A DNA stretch of 32,001 nt from Fusobacterium sp. (lineage in GTDB: Bacteria > Fusobacteriota > Fusobacteriia > Fusobacteriales > Fusobacteriaceae): positions 1 to 32,001 of the forward strand of contig NZ_JARHZE010000027.1 of NCBI RefSeq assembly GCF_029258315.1. Reading direction: 5' to 3'. Below, piece by piece: positions 16,377 to 25,920 of this stretch. The notes beneath the pieces were generated by a model. It did no database searches and had not been told where the DNA came from. It saw only the letters and a program-made list of their open reading frames with translations. Position 1 is the first letter of the stretch, and every line of letters begins with the position of its first letter. A program made the position numbers and the translations under genes.

Positions 16377-17894
16377 ATGACAAAAAAACCATTAATGTTA
16401 ATGATATTAGACGGTTGGGGAATTAGCAAATGCGATTCTTGTGTAAACGCTATAAAAAATGCTCACCCTGATTATTTCTTAAGTTTATTAGAAAAATACC
16501 CTCATTCAGAACTTTTTGCTTCTGAAGAATATGTAGGATTACCTGCTGGACAAATGGGAAACTCTGAAGTAGGACATTTAAATATTGGAGCTGGAAGAGT
16601 TATATATCAACCTCTTGTTCAAATCAGTAAAGATATAAAAGATGGAACTTTCTTTGAAATTCCTGTTCTTAAAGAAGCTTTCGAATTTGCTAAAGCTCAC
16701 AATAATACAGTTCACATTGGAGGACTTTTATCTGACGGAGGAGTTCACTCTCATATTGAACACTGTTTCGGACTTTTAGAAATGGGTAAAAAATATGGTG
16801 TTAAAATGTATCTTCACGCTTTCTTAGATGGAAGAGATACTGCTCCAACTTCAGGTGCTGGATTCTTACAACAAGTTGAAGATAAAATGGCTGAATTAAA
16901 CTATGGTAAAGTAGCTACTATGTCTGGTAGATATTTCGCTATGGACAGAGATAAAAACTGGGATAGAACTAAAAAAACTTATGACAATATGACTCTAGGA
17001 AATGGAATTGAAGCTACTTCTGTTTCTGAAGCTATAAAAGCATCTTATGAAAACGGAGTTACAGATGAGTTCGTTGAACCAACTGTATTTGATAAAGAAG
17101 GGCTAGTTAAAGAAGGAGATGTATTTATCAACTTTAACTTTAGACCTGACAGAGCTAGACAGATAACTAGAGCTCTAAATGATAAAGAGTTCCCATATTT
17201 TGAAAGAAGCATAGCTCCAGTTAAAGTTTATTGTATGAGACAATATGACGCTACAATAGATGCACCTGTTGTTTATGTTGATGAAGAGATAAAAAATACT
17301 TTAGGAGAGGTTATTTCTAAAGCTGGTTTAAAACAATTTAGAACAGCTGAAACTGAAAAATATGCTCATGTTACTTTCTTCTTTAACGGTGGAAAAGAAA
17401 CTCAATATGAGGGAGAAGAGAGAAAACTTGTTGCATCTCCAAAAGTTGCTACTTATGACTTAAAACCTGAAATGTCAGCTTATGAAGTAACAGAAGGATT
17501 ATTAGAAGCTTTAGATTCTAATAAATATGATGTATTCATCGTAAACTTCGCTAACCCTGATATGGTTGGACATACTGGTGTAGTTGAAGCTGCTGTAAAA
17601 GCTATAAAAGCTGTTGATGAATGTGTTAAAAAAGTTGCTACTAAAGTGTTAGAGCTTGACGGAACTTTACTTGTTACTGCTGACCACGGAAACGCTGAAC
17701 TTATGGTTGACCCTGTAACTGGTGCTCCATTTACATCTCATACTATAAACAAAGTTCCTTTTGTTTTCGTATCTAATCATACAGAAAATGTTCATCTTGC
17801 TGATGGAAAATTAGCAGATATAGCTCCTACTATGTTAAATCTTTTAGGAGTTGCTAAACCTGCTGAGATGACAGGAGATAACTTAGTTAAATAA
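16377..17894 (+). CDS. gpmI: 2,3-bisphosphoglycerate-independent phosphoglycerate mutase
   Basis: MLMILDGWGIS, GQMGNSEVGHLNIGAGRVIYQ, HAFLDGRDTAPTSG, TADHGNAELM. Confidence 0.98.
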   Translation: MTKKPLMLMILDGWGISKCDSCVNAIKNAHPDYFLSLLEKYPHSELFASEEYVGLPAGQMGNSEVGHLNIGAGRVIYQPLVQISKDIKDGTFFEIPVLKEAFEFAKAHNNTVHIGGLLSDGGVHSHIEHCFGLLEMGKKYGVKMYLHAFLDGRDTAPTSGAGFLQQVEDKMAELNYGKVATMSGRYFAMDRDKNWDRTKKTYDNMTLGNGIEATSVSEAIKASYENGVTDEFVEPTVFDKEGLVKEGDVFINFNFRPDRARQITRALNDKEFPYFERSIAPVKVYCMRQYDATIDAPVVYVDEEIKNTLGEVISKAGLKQFRTAETEKYAHVTFFFNGGKETQYEGEERKLVASPKVATYDLKPEMSAYEVTEGLLEALDSNKYDVFIVNFANPDMVGHTGVVEAAVKAIKAVDECVKKVATKVLELDGTLLVTADHGNAELMVDPVTGAPFTSHTINKVPFVFVSNHTENVHLADGKLADIAPTMLNLLGVAKPAEMTGDNLVK

Positions 17895-17926
17895 GTTTTC
17901 AATTAAATAGTTTCTTACTGATTTTT

Positions 17927-17966
17927 GGGATTATTAAATATCTAATATTTGATAATCCCTTTTTAA
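17927..17966 (+). terminator. Rho-independent terminator after gpmI
   Basis: GGGATTATTAAATAT-CTA-ATATTTGATAATCCC (15-bp stem, one G-T) followed by TTTTT. Confidence 0.85.
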
Positions 17967-17970
17967 TTAA

Positions 17971-18008
17971 AAAAATCCTTACTGTAAATAATTATAGCAA
18001 GGATTTTT
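17971..18008 (-). terminator. Terminator downstream of the Hsp70-like gene
   Basis: AAAAATCCTT...CTGTAA-ATAA-TTATAG...AAGGATTTTT hairpin between convergent genes. Confidence 0.7.
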
Positions 18009-18013
18009 GTTCT

Positions 18014-19912
18014 CTAAAAAATTAATATCTCTACATCTTGAGCTAATTTTTCTAACTTATTATTTAATTCCTTTGAAATATTTTCAGATAATTCAAAGGT
18101 AAAATTATTTTCAGATTTTTCTAACTCTTCCATTATTGATATACTTAATTTTTCTTTTGTTTTTTCAGAAAGGAATATATCTTTTCTTACAAGTTTTCTT
18201 AAAAGTATTGGAATAGATTTTTTTATAAAAAGATGTTTTGTCCTATTAAATCCAATAAGTCCAGCTATTATTCCTATTATAGCTCCTCCTAAAAATCCAA
18301 GTGGACCAGTGGCTATTAATGCTGTTCCACTACCACCACAAAGCATTCCCATTAAAATAGCAATTATTAAAGAAATTATTCCATTTATTATATTCTCTCC
18401 TTGAAGATTACTTATGGAAAAATTAATATTATGTAAATCCGTTCTCATATTTATAGATAAAAGGTTCATTTCCTCTCTTGGAATCATATATCTGTCACAA
18501 ATCTCATCAATAGGAATTTGTAATTTATCACATAAACTCACTGACCAATCGATAATGGATTTTTCTAAAAGAGGTCTTATTTTTTCAGGAACTAGTATAT
18601 CTTTTATTCTTTCTAAAAGAATACTATTCATCTCTTCTATTGTATCAATCTTTCCTTTTTTCCAAAGAACAATATTTGGTAAAATTCCCTCAGTTATCAC
18701 ATATTCTGTTAACTTTTCTACAAGTGGATAGATCAACTCTTTTATTTGGTTATCAACATTTTCTTTAACAACTCCACTTTTAATAAAATTTTTAACTTCT
18801 CCTCTAAACTCTCTAAGTCTTTCATCTATAATTCCAGAATAAGCTAAACCTTTTCCAATAGAAAATTCTGGTTCTTCAGAATTAACTATTATTGCATTTG
18901 GAAATGAAAACTTACACTGCTCCTTAAAGAACTTCATTCTTGAAGCTCCACCTGTTAATATTAAAAGTTTTGGTGGATTATCTTTAGTAACTTTTGCTGC
19001 CTCATATAGTGAATATTGTATTCCCTCTACAAAAGATTTACCATTCAATTCTTTTATTGGTTTATTTATTATATTTCTTATAATCTCTTCACTAGCTTTT
19101 ATAGAAAGATTTTGTACCCCATCATAATATAAAGAAACTATTTCCTCACAAAATGAATTTTTATATAATTCCTCATTTGTAAAATATTTTTCCTTAACCT
19201 TTCTCGAAACAAGTTGAGCATAACAACGCCAACCATAACTTTCAGTAAATATCTCATTTATTTTTTCAGAAGAATCACTATTTTTTATAGCCTCCTGCAA
19301 TAAATACTCATCTATTAAACCACTACCTAGGTTATTGTTTCCAAAAACCCCAATCCCTGTTTCCTTACCATTTACAATATATGCAAAATCTAAAGTTGAT
19401 GATCCAATATCTACAACTAAAACACTCTCTTTCAAAAGTTCTGGATTTACCCTTATATTTTTAGCCTCTCTAGCATATAAAAAAGCAGCTCTTGATTCTG
19501 ATATAACCCTAACATTTGGTATATTAGCTTTTACTAATAAATTTTTATATCTTTCTCTCATTGCTAAAGTCCAACCTGCTGGACAACCAACTGTTATTTG
19601 AATATCTTCTCCTATATCAAGATCTTTTAATTTTCTAACAACTCCCTTTACAAAAAGAATTATATCTTTTTCAGCAATTTCTGAATTTTCAGAGAAACGA
19701 CTTTTAAATCTAACTCTTAAAGAATTTTTATCCCCTAGAGATATAGCCTGTTCTCCTATTAAAATATTATCCTCTCCATCAACAGCCACTGCTGAAATAA
19801 AACTTCTTTTATCATCAAGGGATAAAATTATTGGCTCTATATCTTTACTAGCAGATGAGATTTGGGCAACTGTACTTTCTCCATCTCCTAAATCAAAACC
19901 TATATATTTCAT
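18014..19912 (-). CDS. Hsp70/DnaK-like ATPase with non-canonical C-terminus (helical region, glycine-rich transmembrane segment, helical tail)
   Basis: Phosphate-1 MKYIGFDLGDGESTVAQI, phosphate-2 VLVVDIGSSTLDFAYI, adenosine motif LLILTGGASRMKFFKEQC; C-terminal IINGIISLIIAILMGMLCGGSGTALIATGPLGFLGGAIIGIIAGLIGF. No canonical DnaK beta-sandwich substrate domain recognised. Confidence 0.87.
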   Translation of the reverse strand: MKYIGFDLGDGESTVAQISSASKDIEPIILSLDDKRSFISAVAVDGEDNILIGEQAISLGDKNSLRVRFKSRFSENSEIAEKDIILFVKGVVRKLKDLDIGEDIQITVGCPAGWTLAMRERYKNLLVKANIPNVRVISESRAAFLYAREAKNIRVNPELLKESVLVVDIGSSTLDFAYIVNGKETGIGVFGNNNLGSGLIDEYLLQEAIKNSDSSEKINEIFTESYGWRCYAQLVSRKVKEKYFTNEELYKNSFCEEIVSLYYDGVQNLSIKASEEIIRNIINKPIKELNGKSFVEGIQYSLYEAAKVTKDNPPKLLILTGGASRMKFFKEQCKFSFPNAIIVNSEEPEFSIGKGLAYSGIIDERLREFRGEVKNFIKSGVVKENVDNQIKELIYPLVEKLTEYVITEGILPNIVLWKKGKIDTIEEMNSILLERIKDILVPEKIRPLLEKSIIDWSVSLCDKLQIPIDEICDRYMIPREEMNLLSINMRTDLHNINFSISNLQGENIINGIISLIIAILMGMLCGGSGTALIATGPLGFLGGAIIGIIAGLIGFNRTKHLFIKKSIPILLRKLVRKDIFLSEKTKEKLSISIMEELEKSENNFTFELSENISKELNNKLEKLAQDVEILIF

Positions 19913-19924
19913 TTCTCCCTCCTT

Positions 19925-20782
19925 TTAATTTATTTTCTTTATTGCTACCCCTCTTACAAATACTTTATTACTATCTTTTTCTATAAAAGCTGATTTTATA
20001 GTCATTGTTGAATTTTTTGAAGGTAGTATATCAAAATATTTTTCTGTTTCCTTTGAATACTCTATCTTTTCTATATTATTTGACAAAAGAATATTCTCTA
20101 TCTCTTTATTTACAATAGGTACAATTACTTTATTATCTGTTTTTTCAATCTCATCAAATTTTTGAAAAACTTCAAGAATATTTTTATCAAGATTGCTCTC
20201 TTTTTTATTTTCCAATCCATTTAATATGGTTAACTCTTCTATATATCTATCTAGAGCCTCCATATTTCTATCCATAAATTCCATTATTTTATCTATATTT
20301 AAATTTATCTCAGTTTTTTGTACTGTTTCTACTATCTTCGAATCTTCCCTATATTTTTTTAAAATAAGCAACAATATTAAAATTTCGCTGACAAGTCCAG
20401 CTATCCCTACACCTATCATAATATAATAATTTAATTTTATTCCTTGAGAAAAACTATACCAGAGTGAATAAAATAAAACACAGTGCATTAAAGTTAAAAA
20501 AACTATATTTCCTTTTTGCTTATACACCTTAATATTTTCTTCTGACCATATTCTAACACTTCCTAGGGTATTATAAATATTAAAATTTTCTTTTAAAATT
20601 GTGAAAAGAATTCCTATCTGTTGACGAAGTTTAGAATTTTTTTCCTCTGACATAACATTATGCTGTATATTTTCTATTTTTTGTACCAAAATATTTTTTA
20701 TATCTTGAACTGTTTTATTTTCTGCTGATATTTCTTTTTTTGTTTCCTCTTTTAGCTCTCTCCATTTATCTACTGCCTTCAT
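19925..20782 (-). CDS. Hypothetical membrane protein with N-terminal coiled-coil and two TM helices; operon partner of the Hsp70-like ATPase
   Basis: Hydrophobic pair IVFLTLMHCVLFYSLWYSF / YYIMIGVGIAGLVSEILILLLIL; GGAGGTGTATTATG start; stop is 12 nt before the Hsp70-like start. Confidence 0.82.
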   Translation of the reverse strand: MKAVDKWRELKEETKKEISAENKTVQDIKNILVQKIENIQHNVMSEEKNSKLRQQIGILFTILKENFNIYNTLGSVRIWSEENIKVYKQKGNIVFLTLMHCVLFYSLWYSFSQGIKLNYYIMIGVGIAGLVSEILILLLILKKYREDSKIVETVQKTEINLNIDKIMEFMDRNMEALDRYIEELTILNGLENKKESNLDKNILEVFQKFDEIEKTDNKVIVPIVNKEIENILLSNNIEKIEYSKETEKYFDILPSKNSTMTIKSAFIEKDSNKVFVRGVAIKKIN

Positions 20783-20830
20783 AATACACCTCCAGTATAT
20801 TCTTTGACGAGTTTTACTATTAAAAAGATT

Positions 20831-20861
20831 GAAAAAAGGAAATCCTTAAATAAGGATTTCC
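20831..20861 (-). terminator. Rho-independent terminator after smpB
   Basis: GGAAATCCTTA-AA-TAAGGATTTCC perfect 11-bp stem; minus-strand T-run at 20831-20837. Confidence 0.85.
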
Positions 20862-20867
20862 CTGATA

Positions 20868-21311
20868 CTAATATCTTTCTTTCATAGCTCTTTCAATATC
20901 TCTCTTCTGATCTTTCTTAGCTATACTTTCTCTTTTATCATAACTTTTTTTACCTCTACCAAGAGCTATGTCAATCTTTACATACCCTTTTGAAAGGTGT
21001 ACATTCAATGGAACAATAGTATAACCTTTTTGGCTAACTTTTTCGTGTAATTTTTTTATCTCTTTTTTGTGTAAAAGTAATTTTCTTACTCTTTTTTCCT
21101 CTGGGTTATACACACTTCCAAATTCCCAAGGAACAACTGACATTCCCATTATATACACTTCATCTTTTATTATTCTTACAAAAGCCTCCTTGATACTCAC
21201 TTTTGATGCTTTTATAGATTTTACTTCACTTCCAACTAACTCTATTCCAGCCTCTATTTTATCTTCAATGAAATAATCAAAGTATGCTTTTTTATTATTT
21301 GCTAATATCAT
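20868..21311 (-). CDS. smpB: SsrA-binding protein
   Basis: NKKAYFDYFIEDKIEAGIELVGSEVKSIKASKVSIKEAF...GRGKKSYDKRESIAKKDQKRDIERAMKERY. Confidence 0.98.
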   Translation of the reverse strand: MILANNKKAYFDYFIEDKIEAGIELVGSEVKSIKASKVSIKEAFVRIIKDEVYIMGMSVVPWEFGSVYNPEEKRVRKLLLHKKEIKKLHEKVSQKGYTIVPLNVHLSKGYVKIDIALGRGKKSYDKRESIAKKDQKRDIERAMKERY

Positions 21312-23455
21312 TTTTCACCTCTTTTATTTCTTTTTGTTGAAAAATATTCCTCTGTATAAGGAGCAACTTCAATTTCAAGTTCTGCCATATCAACTCTTAC
21401 AACAATAACCTCTAATTTATCTCCCAAGCTATAAATATCTCCTGTGTCTGTATCTGCCATCACATAATCTTTTTCATTAAATTCATAATAGTGTGGAGAA
21501 TTTGTTACATCCCACATACATTCAACTAACTCTTCAGTTTCTATAAATACTTTTCTATTACTTATTCCAACAATAGTTCCTTTAAATACTTCTCCTATTT
21601 TATCAAGCATATATTCAACTATTTTTATTTTTTTACTTTCATCCTCTACCTTCATAGCCTCTCTTTCTGTTTTAGAGATAGCTGTACATATTGTTGGTAG
21701 ATTTTTTTCAAGTTTCTCTATATATTTTTTCTTAGGATATCCAAAAAGTGTTTCTCCTAAAATTCTATGAATCATTAAATCTGAGTATCTTCTTATTGGA
21801 GAAGTAAAGTGAGTATAATAGCTTGATGCTAAACCAAAGTGTCCAATATTTTCTGGCGTATACTTAGCTTGTTTTAATGCCATCAATATCATTTTATGAA
21901 CTATCATACTAATTCCCTTAAGTTGAGAATCCTCTATTATTGATTGGAATTTTTTAGGATGAACTCCCTCTGATCCAAGAATTACTCTATAACCAAATTT
22001 TCCTAAAACTTCATTCAACCCTTCTATTCTCTCTGCATCTGGTTTTTCATGAGTTCTATAAATACTTGGAACTTCTAACCAAAATAGTTTTTCCGCAACT
22101 GCCTCATTGGCTTCGATCATAAAATCTTCTATAATCTTTTCTGCCTCTCCTCTTTCTCTTTTTTCTAAATGATCAACTCTTAGTTTTTCATCTAAAACAA
22201 CTTTTATTTCTGGAAGATCAAAATCTATACTTCCTCTATTATGTTTTACTGTTCTTATGATTTTAGAAAGTTCTAACATCATATCTATCATATCTTTTAT
22301 AGATGAATATTTTTTACAAGTTTCTTCATCATTTTCTATTATCTTATTAACATCAGTGTATGTCATTCTATAAGCTGTTCTTATTACTGCCTTGTAAGTT
22401 TTTACATCTTTTACTTTTCCAAGACTATCTATTTCCATCTCACAAGTAAAAGTTAATTTATCCTCATTGGGATTTAATGAACATATTCCATTTGAAAGTT
22501 CTCTAGGCAACATTGGTAAAACTCTATCTACTAAATATACTGAGTTTCCTCTTCTTAATGCCTCTTTATCCATAGCTGAACCCTCTTTTACATAGTAACT
22601 AACATCAGCTATACTAACTATCAATCTATAATTTCCATTTTCTTTTTTATCTACATATACAGCATCGTCTAAGTCTTTAGCATCTGCGCCATCTATTGTG
22701 ATAATTGGTAAATCTCTTAAATCCACTCTTAACTTTATTTCATCTTCGTGAACTATCTGTGGAGTTTCTCTTGCCTCTCTCATAACATCTGCTGGGAAAT
22801 CATCTCTTAAATTTTCCCTTCTAAGAAGCGCCTCCATCATAACCTTACTATCTAATGGATTTCCTAAAGCCTCTATAATTTTTCCCTCTGGTTTTCTCTC
22901 TTTATCACCAAAGAAATCTATTTTTACAACTACCAGTTCTCCATCTCTAGCCATTCCTAAAAACTTTTTCGGAATATATATATCTTTTCCAAAAGAGTGA
23001 GTTGGAGTAACAAAACCAAAACTTTTTTGTTTTTGTAAAATACCAATAACTGTATCATTAGTTCTTTTTATTATCTTATAAACCTCTCCCTCTTTTTTAT
23101 CAGTTTTTCTACTCTCTTTTGTTATTTTTACTAAAACTATATCTCCATTTAAAGCACCATTAAATCCATTTTTTGGAATGAATATCCCTTCAGTTTCTGT
23201 ATCAACAAAAGCGAATTTATTTCTTATAACACTGAATTCTCCACATATCATACCAATATTTTCAGGAATATTATATTTCCCCTTATTATTTTTTACCAAG
23301 TCACCTAATTCTATCCAAGTATCTAAAATTTCTCTATTTTTCTTTTTAAATTTTGAAGACCAAGATAATAATTTATAAATTTCATCTATCCCTATTGATT
23401 TTGTATTTTTTTTAAAGTATTCTTTTAAAATTTCTAAATCTTTTTTTATGTTCAT
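21308..23455 (-). CDS. rnr: Ribonuclease R
   Basis: RNB-domain motifs LPIITIDGADAKDLDDAVYVDKKENGNYRLIVSIADVSYYVKEGSAMDKEA..., YTHFTSPIRRYSDLMIHRIL; overlaps smpB by 4 nt. Confidence 0.97.
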   Translation of the reverse strand: MNIKKDLEILKEYFKKNTKSIGIDEIYKLLSWSSKFKKKNREILDTWIELGDLVKNNKGKYNIPENIGMICGEFSVIRNKFAFVDTETEGIFIPKNGFNGALNGDIVLVKITKESRKTDKKEGEVYKIIKRTNDTVIGILQKQKSFGFVTPTHSFGKDIYIPKKFLGMARDGELVVVKIDFFGDKERKPEGKIIEALGNPLDSKVMMEALLRRENLRDDFPADVMREARETPQIVHEDEIKLRVDLRDLPIITIDGADAKDLDDAVYVDKKENGNYRLIVSIADVSYYVKEGSAMDKEALRRGNSVYLVDRVLPMLPRELSNGICSLNPNEDKLTFTCEMEIDSLGKVKDVKTYKAVIRTAYRMTYTDVNKIIENDEETCKKYSSIKDMIDMMLELSKIIRTVKHNRGSIDFDLPEIKVVLDEKLRVDHLEKRERGEAEKIIEDFMIEANEAVAEKLFWLEVPSIYRTHEKPDAERIEGLNEVLGKFGYRVILGSEGVHPKKFQSIIEDSQLKGISMIVHKMILMALKQAKYTPENIGHFGLASSYYTHFTSPIRRYSDLMIHRILGETLFGYPKKKYIEKLEKNLPTICTAISKTEREAMKVEDESKKIKIVEYMLDKIGEVFKGTIVGISNRKVFIETEELVECMWDVTNSPHYYEFNEKDYVMADTDTGDIYSLGDKLEVIVVRVDMAELEIEVAPYTEEYFSTKRNKRGEK

Positions 23456-23465
23456 TTTTACCTCC

Positions 23466-24035
23466 TTATTCTCTCTCTTTTCTTTTAGAAAGTAAATCTT
23501 CCAATGTTTCCATTGTATTTTTATGTATTATTCCACCTTTTTCTTTTAAATATTCCAATTTTCTTTCTATTTCAAAAATTATTCCCTCATCTATATTTTC
23601 AAAAGTTTTTTCTCTTATCTTATCCACGTTTGGATAATCTCTTCCCTCTTCTATTGCATCTCCTATATAAACTATCTTTTCTAATAAAGACATATTTTTT
23701 CTTCCTATTGTATGATACTTTATACTATTTAATATATCTTCATCATCTATATTAAATTCTTTTTTCACTATCACAGCCCCTGCTAATCCGTGCAATATCT
23801 CTGGTAAATCATCATATCCCTTTACCTCTGGCATATCTTTGCAAATTTCTTTTAAATAATCAACCTTATCTTTCTTTAAATAGTCATGTAAAAGAGCTGC
23901 TATCCTTGCTTTTTCCACATCACATCCATATTTTTTAGCAAGTTCTACACAAGCCTTTTCAACACCCAATGTATGAATATATCTTTTTTCTGGCAATTTA
24001 TTTTTCACTATTTCTCTTAAAGCATCTATATCCAT
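23466..24035 (-). CDS. yqeK: HD-domain phosphohydrolase, YqeK-like
   Basis: RYIHTLGVEKACVELAKKYG...ARIAALLHDYLKK...LHGLAGAVIVKKEF...ILNSIKYHTIGRKNMSLLEKIVYIGDAIEEGRDYP. Start set at 24035 behind CAAGGAGATAAA. Confidence 0.88.
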   Translation of the reverse strand: MDIDALREIVKNKLPEKRYIHTLGVEKACVELAKKYGCDVEKARIAALLHDYLKKDKVDYLKEICKDMPEVKGYDDLPEILHGLAGAVIVKKEFNIDDEDILNSIKYHTIGRKNMSLLEKIVYIGDAIEEGRDYPNVDKIREKTFENIDEGIIFEIERKLEYLKEKGGIIHKNTMETLEDLLSKRKERE

Positions 24036-24047
24036 TTTATCTCCTTG

Positions 24048-24076
24048 TAAAAAAAGGGTGTATTCAAACACACCCT
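24048..24076 (-). terminator. Terminator/attenuator between the GerMN-domain gene and yqeK
   Basis: Minus strand AGGGTGT...ACACCCT hairpin followed by T7; overlaps the stop codon of the upstream gene. Confidence 0.7.
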
Positions 24077-24809
24077 ATATATCTTTTCTAAATTTAAAAT
24101 CTCTTTTTAGATTAGCATATTTTACTTTGTCCATATCTGCACCATTAATTAAAATCTTAACTGTATCTAGATTAGTATCTATATTTGTCATAGTATTTAC
24201 AATAGAATAGATTATAAGTAGTTCATCTGTTGGACTTTTTACCCTATCAAAAAGTTTTTCAGGAAGATCTAAATAAATTATATTATTTACTATATAGTAA
24301 TATACCTCTGTTTTCTCATTGATATTTGGTATCTTCTCAAGAGTTTTTAATTCGTTTAAAGTTTCATCTAAAGTTCTTCTTATTTTTGAACTTTTACTTA
24401 TATTTTTCTCAACCTCAATCTCTTTATTTGCTATTTTGTTTTTTTCTGGATAATATATGTATAACTTCTCTTTTTCATTCTGTTGTTTTAAACTTTCTCT
24501 TTCAAAAACTACTTTTGGTGTATTGTCTTTTGAACTAAAATATAAATACCCTGAAAAAATAGTTATAATCCATAAAATTGACATTATTTTTATGGAGCTA
24601 TTTTTACTATTAAAGAATCCTTCTTTAAAGTTTATTAGTTTTATTTTTAGTTCTTTTAACACCTCACCCATTCCACTTTTTGATGAAGTTTTTTTCCTTT
24701 TTTTATTAAAACTAAATTCTTCTTCTTCTAAATTTCCTTTTATATTTTTTTTATTTTTCTCTTCAAACTCTTTATTTTCTTTCTCATGATTTTTTTTTAA
24801 ATTTATCAT
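24075..24809 (-). CDS. Membrane-anchored GerMN-domain-like protein
   Basis: Highly charged N-terminus, single TM (IKIMSILWIITIFSGYLYF), then KLYIYYPEKNKIANKEIEV...TLNELKTLEKIPNINEKTEV...YLDLPEKLFDRVKSPTDELLIIYSIVNTMTNI...VKILINGADMD, resembling GerMN. Confidence 0.75.
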   Translation of the reverse strand: MINLKKNHEKENKEFEEKNKKNIKGNLEEEEFSFNKKRKKTSSKSGMGEVLKELKIKLINFKEGFFNSKNSSIKIMSILWIITIFSGYLYFSSKDNTPKVVFERESLKQQNEKEKLYIYYPEKNKIANKEIEVEKNISKSSKIRRTLDETLNELKTLEKIPNINEKTEVYYYIVNNIIYLDLPEKLFDRVKSPTDELLIIYSIVNTMTNIDTNLDTVKILINGADMDKVKYANLKRDFKFRKDI

Positions 24810-24818
24810 TCAAATCTC

Positions 24819-25850
24819 CTAATAAAAATAATTTCTTATATGCTCAGCTATTTTCTTAGCCATTTTTTTCTGATGAGAACGAGAGCTTATAATACTTGAA
24901 TCTTTTGGACTTTTTATAAATCCAACTTCTATTAATACCCCCGGACAATTAATACCTCTTAAAACAGCAAAGTTAGCTCCGTGTATCCCTCTATTTTTCA
25001 TTCCCATAGTCTTGGATAAATTTTTAGTCAATGAGTCTGCGAAAGGAATACTTTTTTCTTGGTTTTTATTATAAGCAATCTCTCCAGCTATTTGAACTAT
25101 GGAACTTGTATTTTCACCATATTTTTCTCCAAAACTGTTTTCATACCTAGCTATGCTAGCAGCATATGGAGAAGATTTTTTTGAAAAATAAAATATTTCC
25201 ATTCCGTTGTGAGCTGAACTATTTGAAGAGTTGGCATGAATACTCACGTAAATATCTGCCCCTATTCTATTTGCTATATTACTTCTATTTTTTAAAGATA
25301 TAAATTCATCTGTATCTCTTGTCATCACAACATTGAAATCCGATTTTAACTCATCTCTAAGATATTTTCCAATACTTAAAACAATATCTTTTTCTCTTAA
25401 ACTTTTAGAACCAATAGCTCCTGTATCTTTTCCTCCATGTCCTGGATCTATTACTACTGTATATTGTTTATTCGTTGCATTTCTTGATAAATCTATTACC
25501 AATCTATTAGGACTCCTTCTTATACTCACCTTATGAAAAATATTTTTTTGTAATTTTAAGAAAAATCCGTGGGATCTATCATATTTATATTCTTGAACAC
25601 TTTCTAAGTATTTTGATAATTTGTTTGTTACACTTTTATTATAAGGAGTATTAACTCCTCTAACTTCTACAAAAAGAGTTCTGCTATTTTCATCGTATTC
25701 TGTTACATAATTTGGATTACTTTCATCTAAATCCAAAACAACTTGTGGTGGATAACTATTAAATCTTACATCTTTTATATTTGAAGAAAATGTAAAAGAA
25801 AATAATAACATAAAAATTAGTACTGCATATATTTTTTTTATCATAAACAC
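24819..25850 (-). CDS. N-acetylmuramoyl-L-alanine amidase (Amidase_3) with AMIN-like N-terminal domain
   Basis: Signal peptide; YTVVIDPGHGGKDTGAIGSKSLREKDIVLSIGKYL...VMTRDTDEFISLKNRSNIANRIGADIYVSIHANSS...; AMIN-like VRFNSYPPQVVLDLDE. Confidence 0.93.
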   Translation of the reverse strand: MFMIKKIYAVLIFMLLFSFTFSSNIKDVRFNSYPPQVVLDLDESNPNYVTEYDENSRTLFVEVRGVNTPYNKSVTNKLSKYLESVQEYKYDRSHGFFLKLQKNIFHKVSIRRSPNRLVIDLSRNATNKQYTVVIDPGHGGKDTGAIGSKSLREKDIVLSIGKYLRDELKSDFNVVMTRDTDEFISLKNRSNIANRIGADIYVSIHANSSNSSAHNGMEIFYFSKKSSPYAASIARYENSFGEKYGENTSSIVQIAGEIAYNKNQEKSIPFADSLTKNLSKTMGMKNRGIHGANFAVLRGINCPGVLIEVGFIKSPKDSSIISSRSHQKKMAKKIAEHIRNYFY

Positions 25851-25878
25851 ATCCTATAACTTTTTAATATAAATACAA

Positions 25879-25910
25879 AAAAACGACAATTAATTTAAAT
25901 TGTCGTTTTT
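25879..25910. terminator. Rho-independent terminator after yajC
   Basis: AAAAACGACAAT-TAATTTAA-ATTGTCGTTTTT perfect 12-bp stem. Confidence 0.85.
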
Positions 25911-25920
25911 ATTCATAAGC

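Noticed and set aside
24326-24789. Plus-strand Phe/Leu-rich ORFs opposite the GerMN-like gene
   Set aside because: Complement of a Lys/Glu-rich coding sequence; typical spurious hydrophobic ORFs.
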